Below, one piece after another: positions 30,937 to 31,020 of a stretch of DNA of 31,020 bases. Under the pieces are notes generated by a model. The model made no database searches and was not told the DNA's origin. It worked only from the letters and a program-made list of their open reading frames with translations. Each line of letters begins with the position of its first letter. Position 1 is the stretch's first letter. Made by a program: the position numbers and the translations under genes. Source of the DNA: an uncultured Lachnospiraceae bacterium (GTDB lineage: Bacteria; Bacillota; Clostridia; Lachnospirales; Lachnospiraceae); the NCBI GenBank assembly GCA_934351925.1, contig CAKRJT010000033.1, positions 1 to 31,020 on the forward strand. The letters run 5' to 3'.

Positions 30937-31020
30937 TTGGTTGCTTGCTATCCCTGATACCTTATTCTTTCTACCAGCGTTTCCTTTTTCAGATTACTGC
31001 TTAAAACGCAGGAAAGTACA

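Overview
The window reads as a chromosomal segment of a Clostridia-class Firmicute, most likely Lachnospiraceae. The evidence is Firmicute-style GGAGG/AGGTGA ribosome binding sites, sigma-A promoters with exact 17-base spacers, a TPP riboswitch in front of an ECF-type thiT, a PyrAB-like carB, and the family make-up (DUF4143 ATPase, CPBP protease, paired MATE exporters). The species cannot be fixed from sequence reading alone. No phage or conjugative module, complete insertion sequence, rRNA or CRISPR array is visible.

Layout. 1-50: 5' part of a tRNA-Val on the minus strand with its promoter. 235-2460 (minus): a two-gene ABC-like membrane module whose ATPase subunit has lost most of the ATP-binding and catalytic motifs, with a palindromic operator at its promoter. 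2643-3290: PAP2-type phosphatase. 3353-6703 (minus): a three-gene unit of an Mrp ATPase fused to a HAD phosphatase, a CPBP membrane protease and a GT2 glycosyltransferase. 6867-7774: promoter, TPP riboswitch and thiamine transporter thiT. 7802-9023: a secreted zinc-metallopeptidase-like lipoprotein whose whole 5' leader folds into one hairpin that pairs its ribosome binding site. 9049-9343: a 295-base symmetric palindrome with a branched tip. 9417-10178: Sfp-type phosphopantetheinyl transferase. 10149-14756 (minus): MATE, argS, MATE. 14984-15910: AraC regulator. 15950-18979 (minus): nitrilase-fold amidase, a decayed small gene with triplicated tail repeats, two GNAT acetyltransferases and an NT5C-like nucleotidase. 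19022-20897: a DUF4143 ATPase between gene remnants (LytTR, unknown, Fic). 20884-22410 (minus): a protein made of two fused HAD phosphatases, preceded by a 140-base Y-shaped inverted-repeat structure. 22815-30588: a stand-alone carB (plus strand) converging on a carA-carB operon (minus strand), separated by a 20-bp perfect terminator stem. 30589-31020: carA leader with two ARG-box-like sites, a strong terminator placed as an attenuator, a promoter, and a broken regulator remnant.

How the genes work together. The clearest metabolic theme is carbamoyl phosphate synthesis for arginine and pyrimidines. Two large subunits with different C-terminal regulatory domains share one visible small subunit, and the carAB leader carries ArgR-like sites. 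Thiamine uptake under TPP control is a complete unit. Much of the rest is housekeeping or accessory single genes. The strongest candidates for undescribed biology are the two structured intergenic palindromes (9049-9343 and 22451-22590), the leader hairpin at 7839-7925, the ABC module with a degenerate ATPase, and the Mrp-HAD and HAD-HAD fusions.
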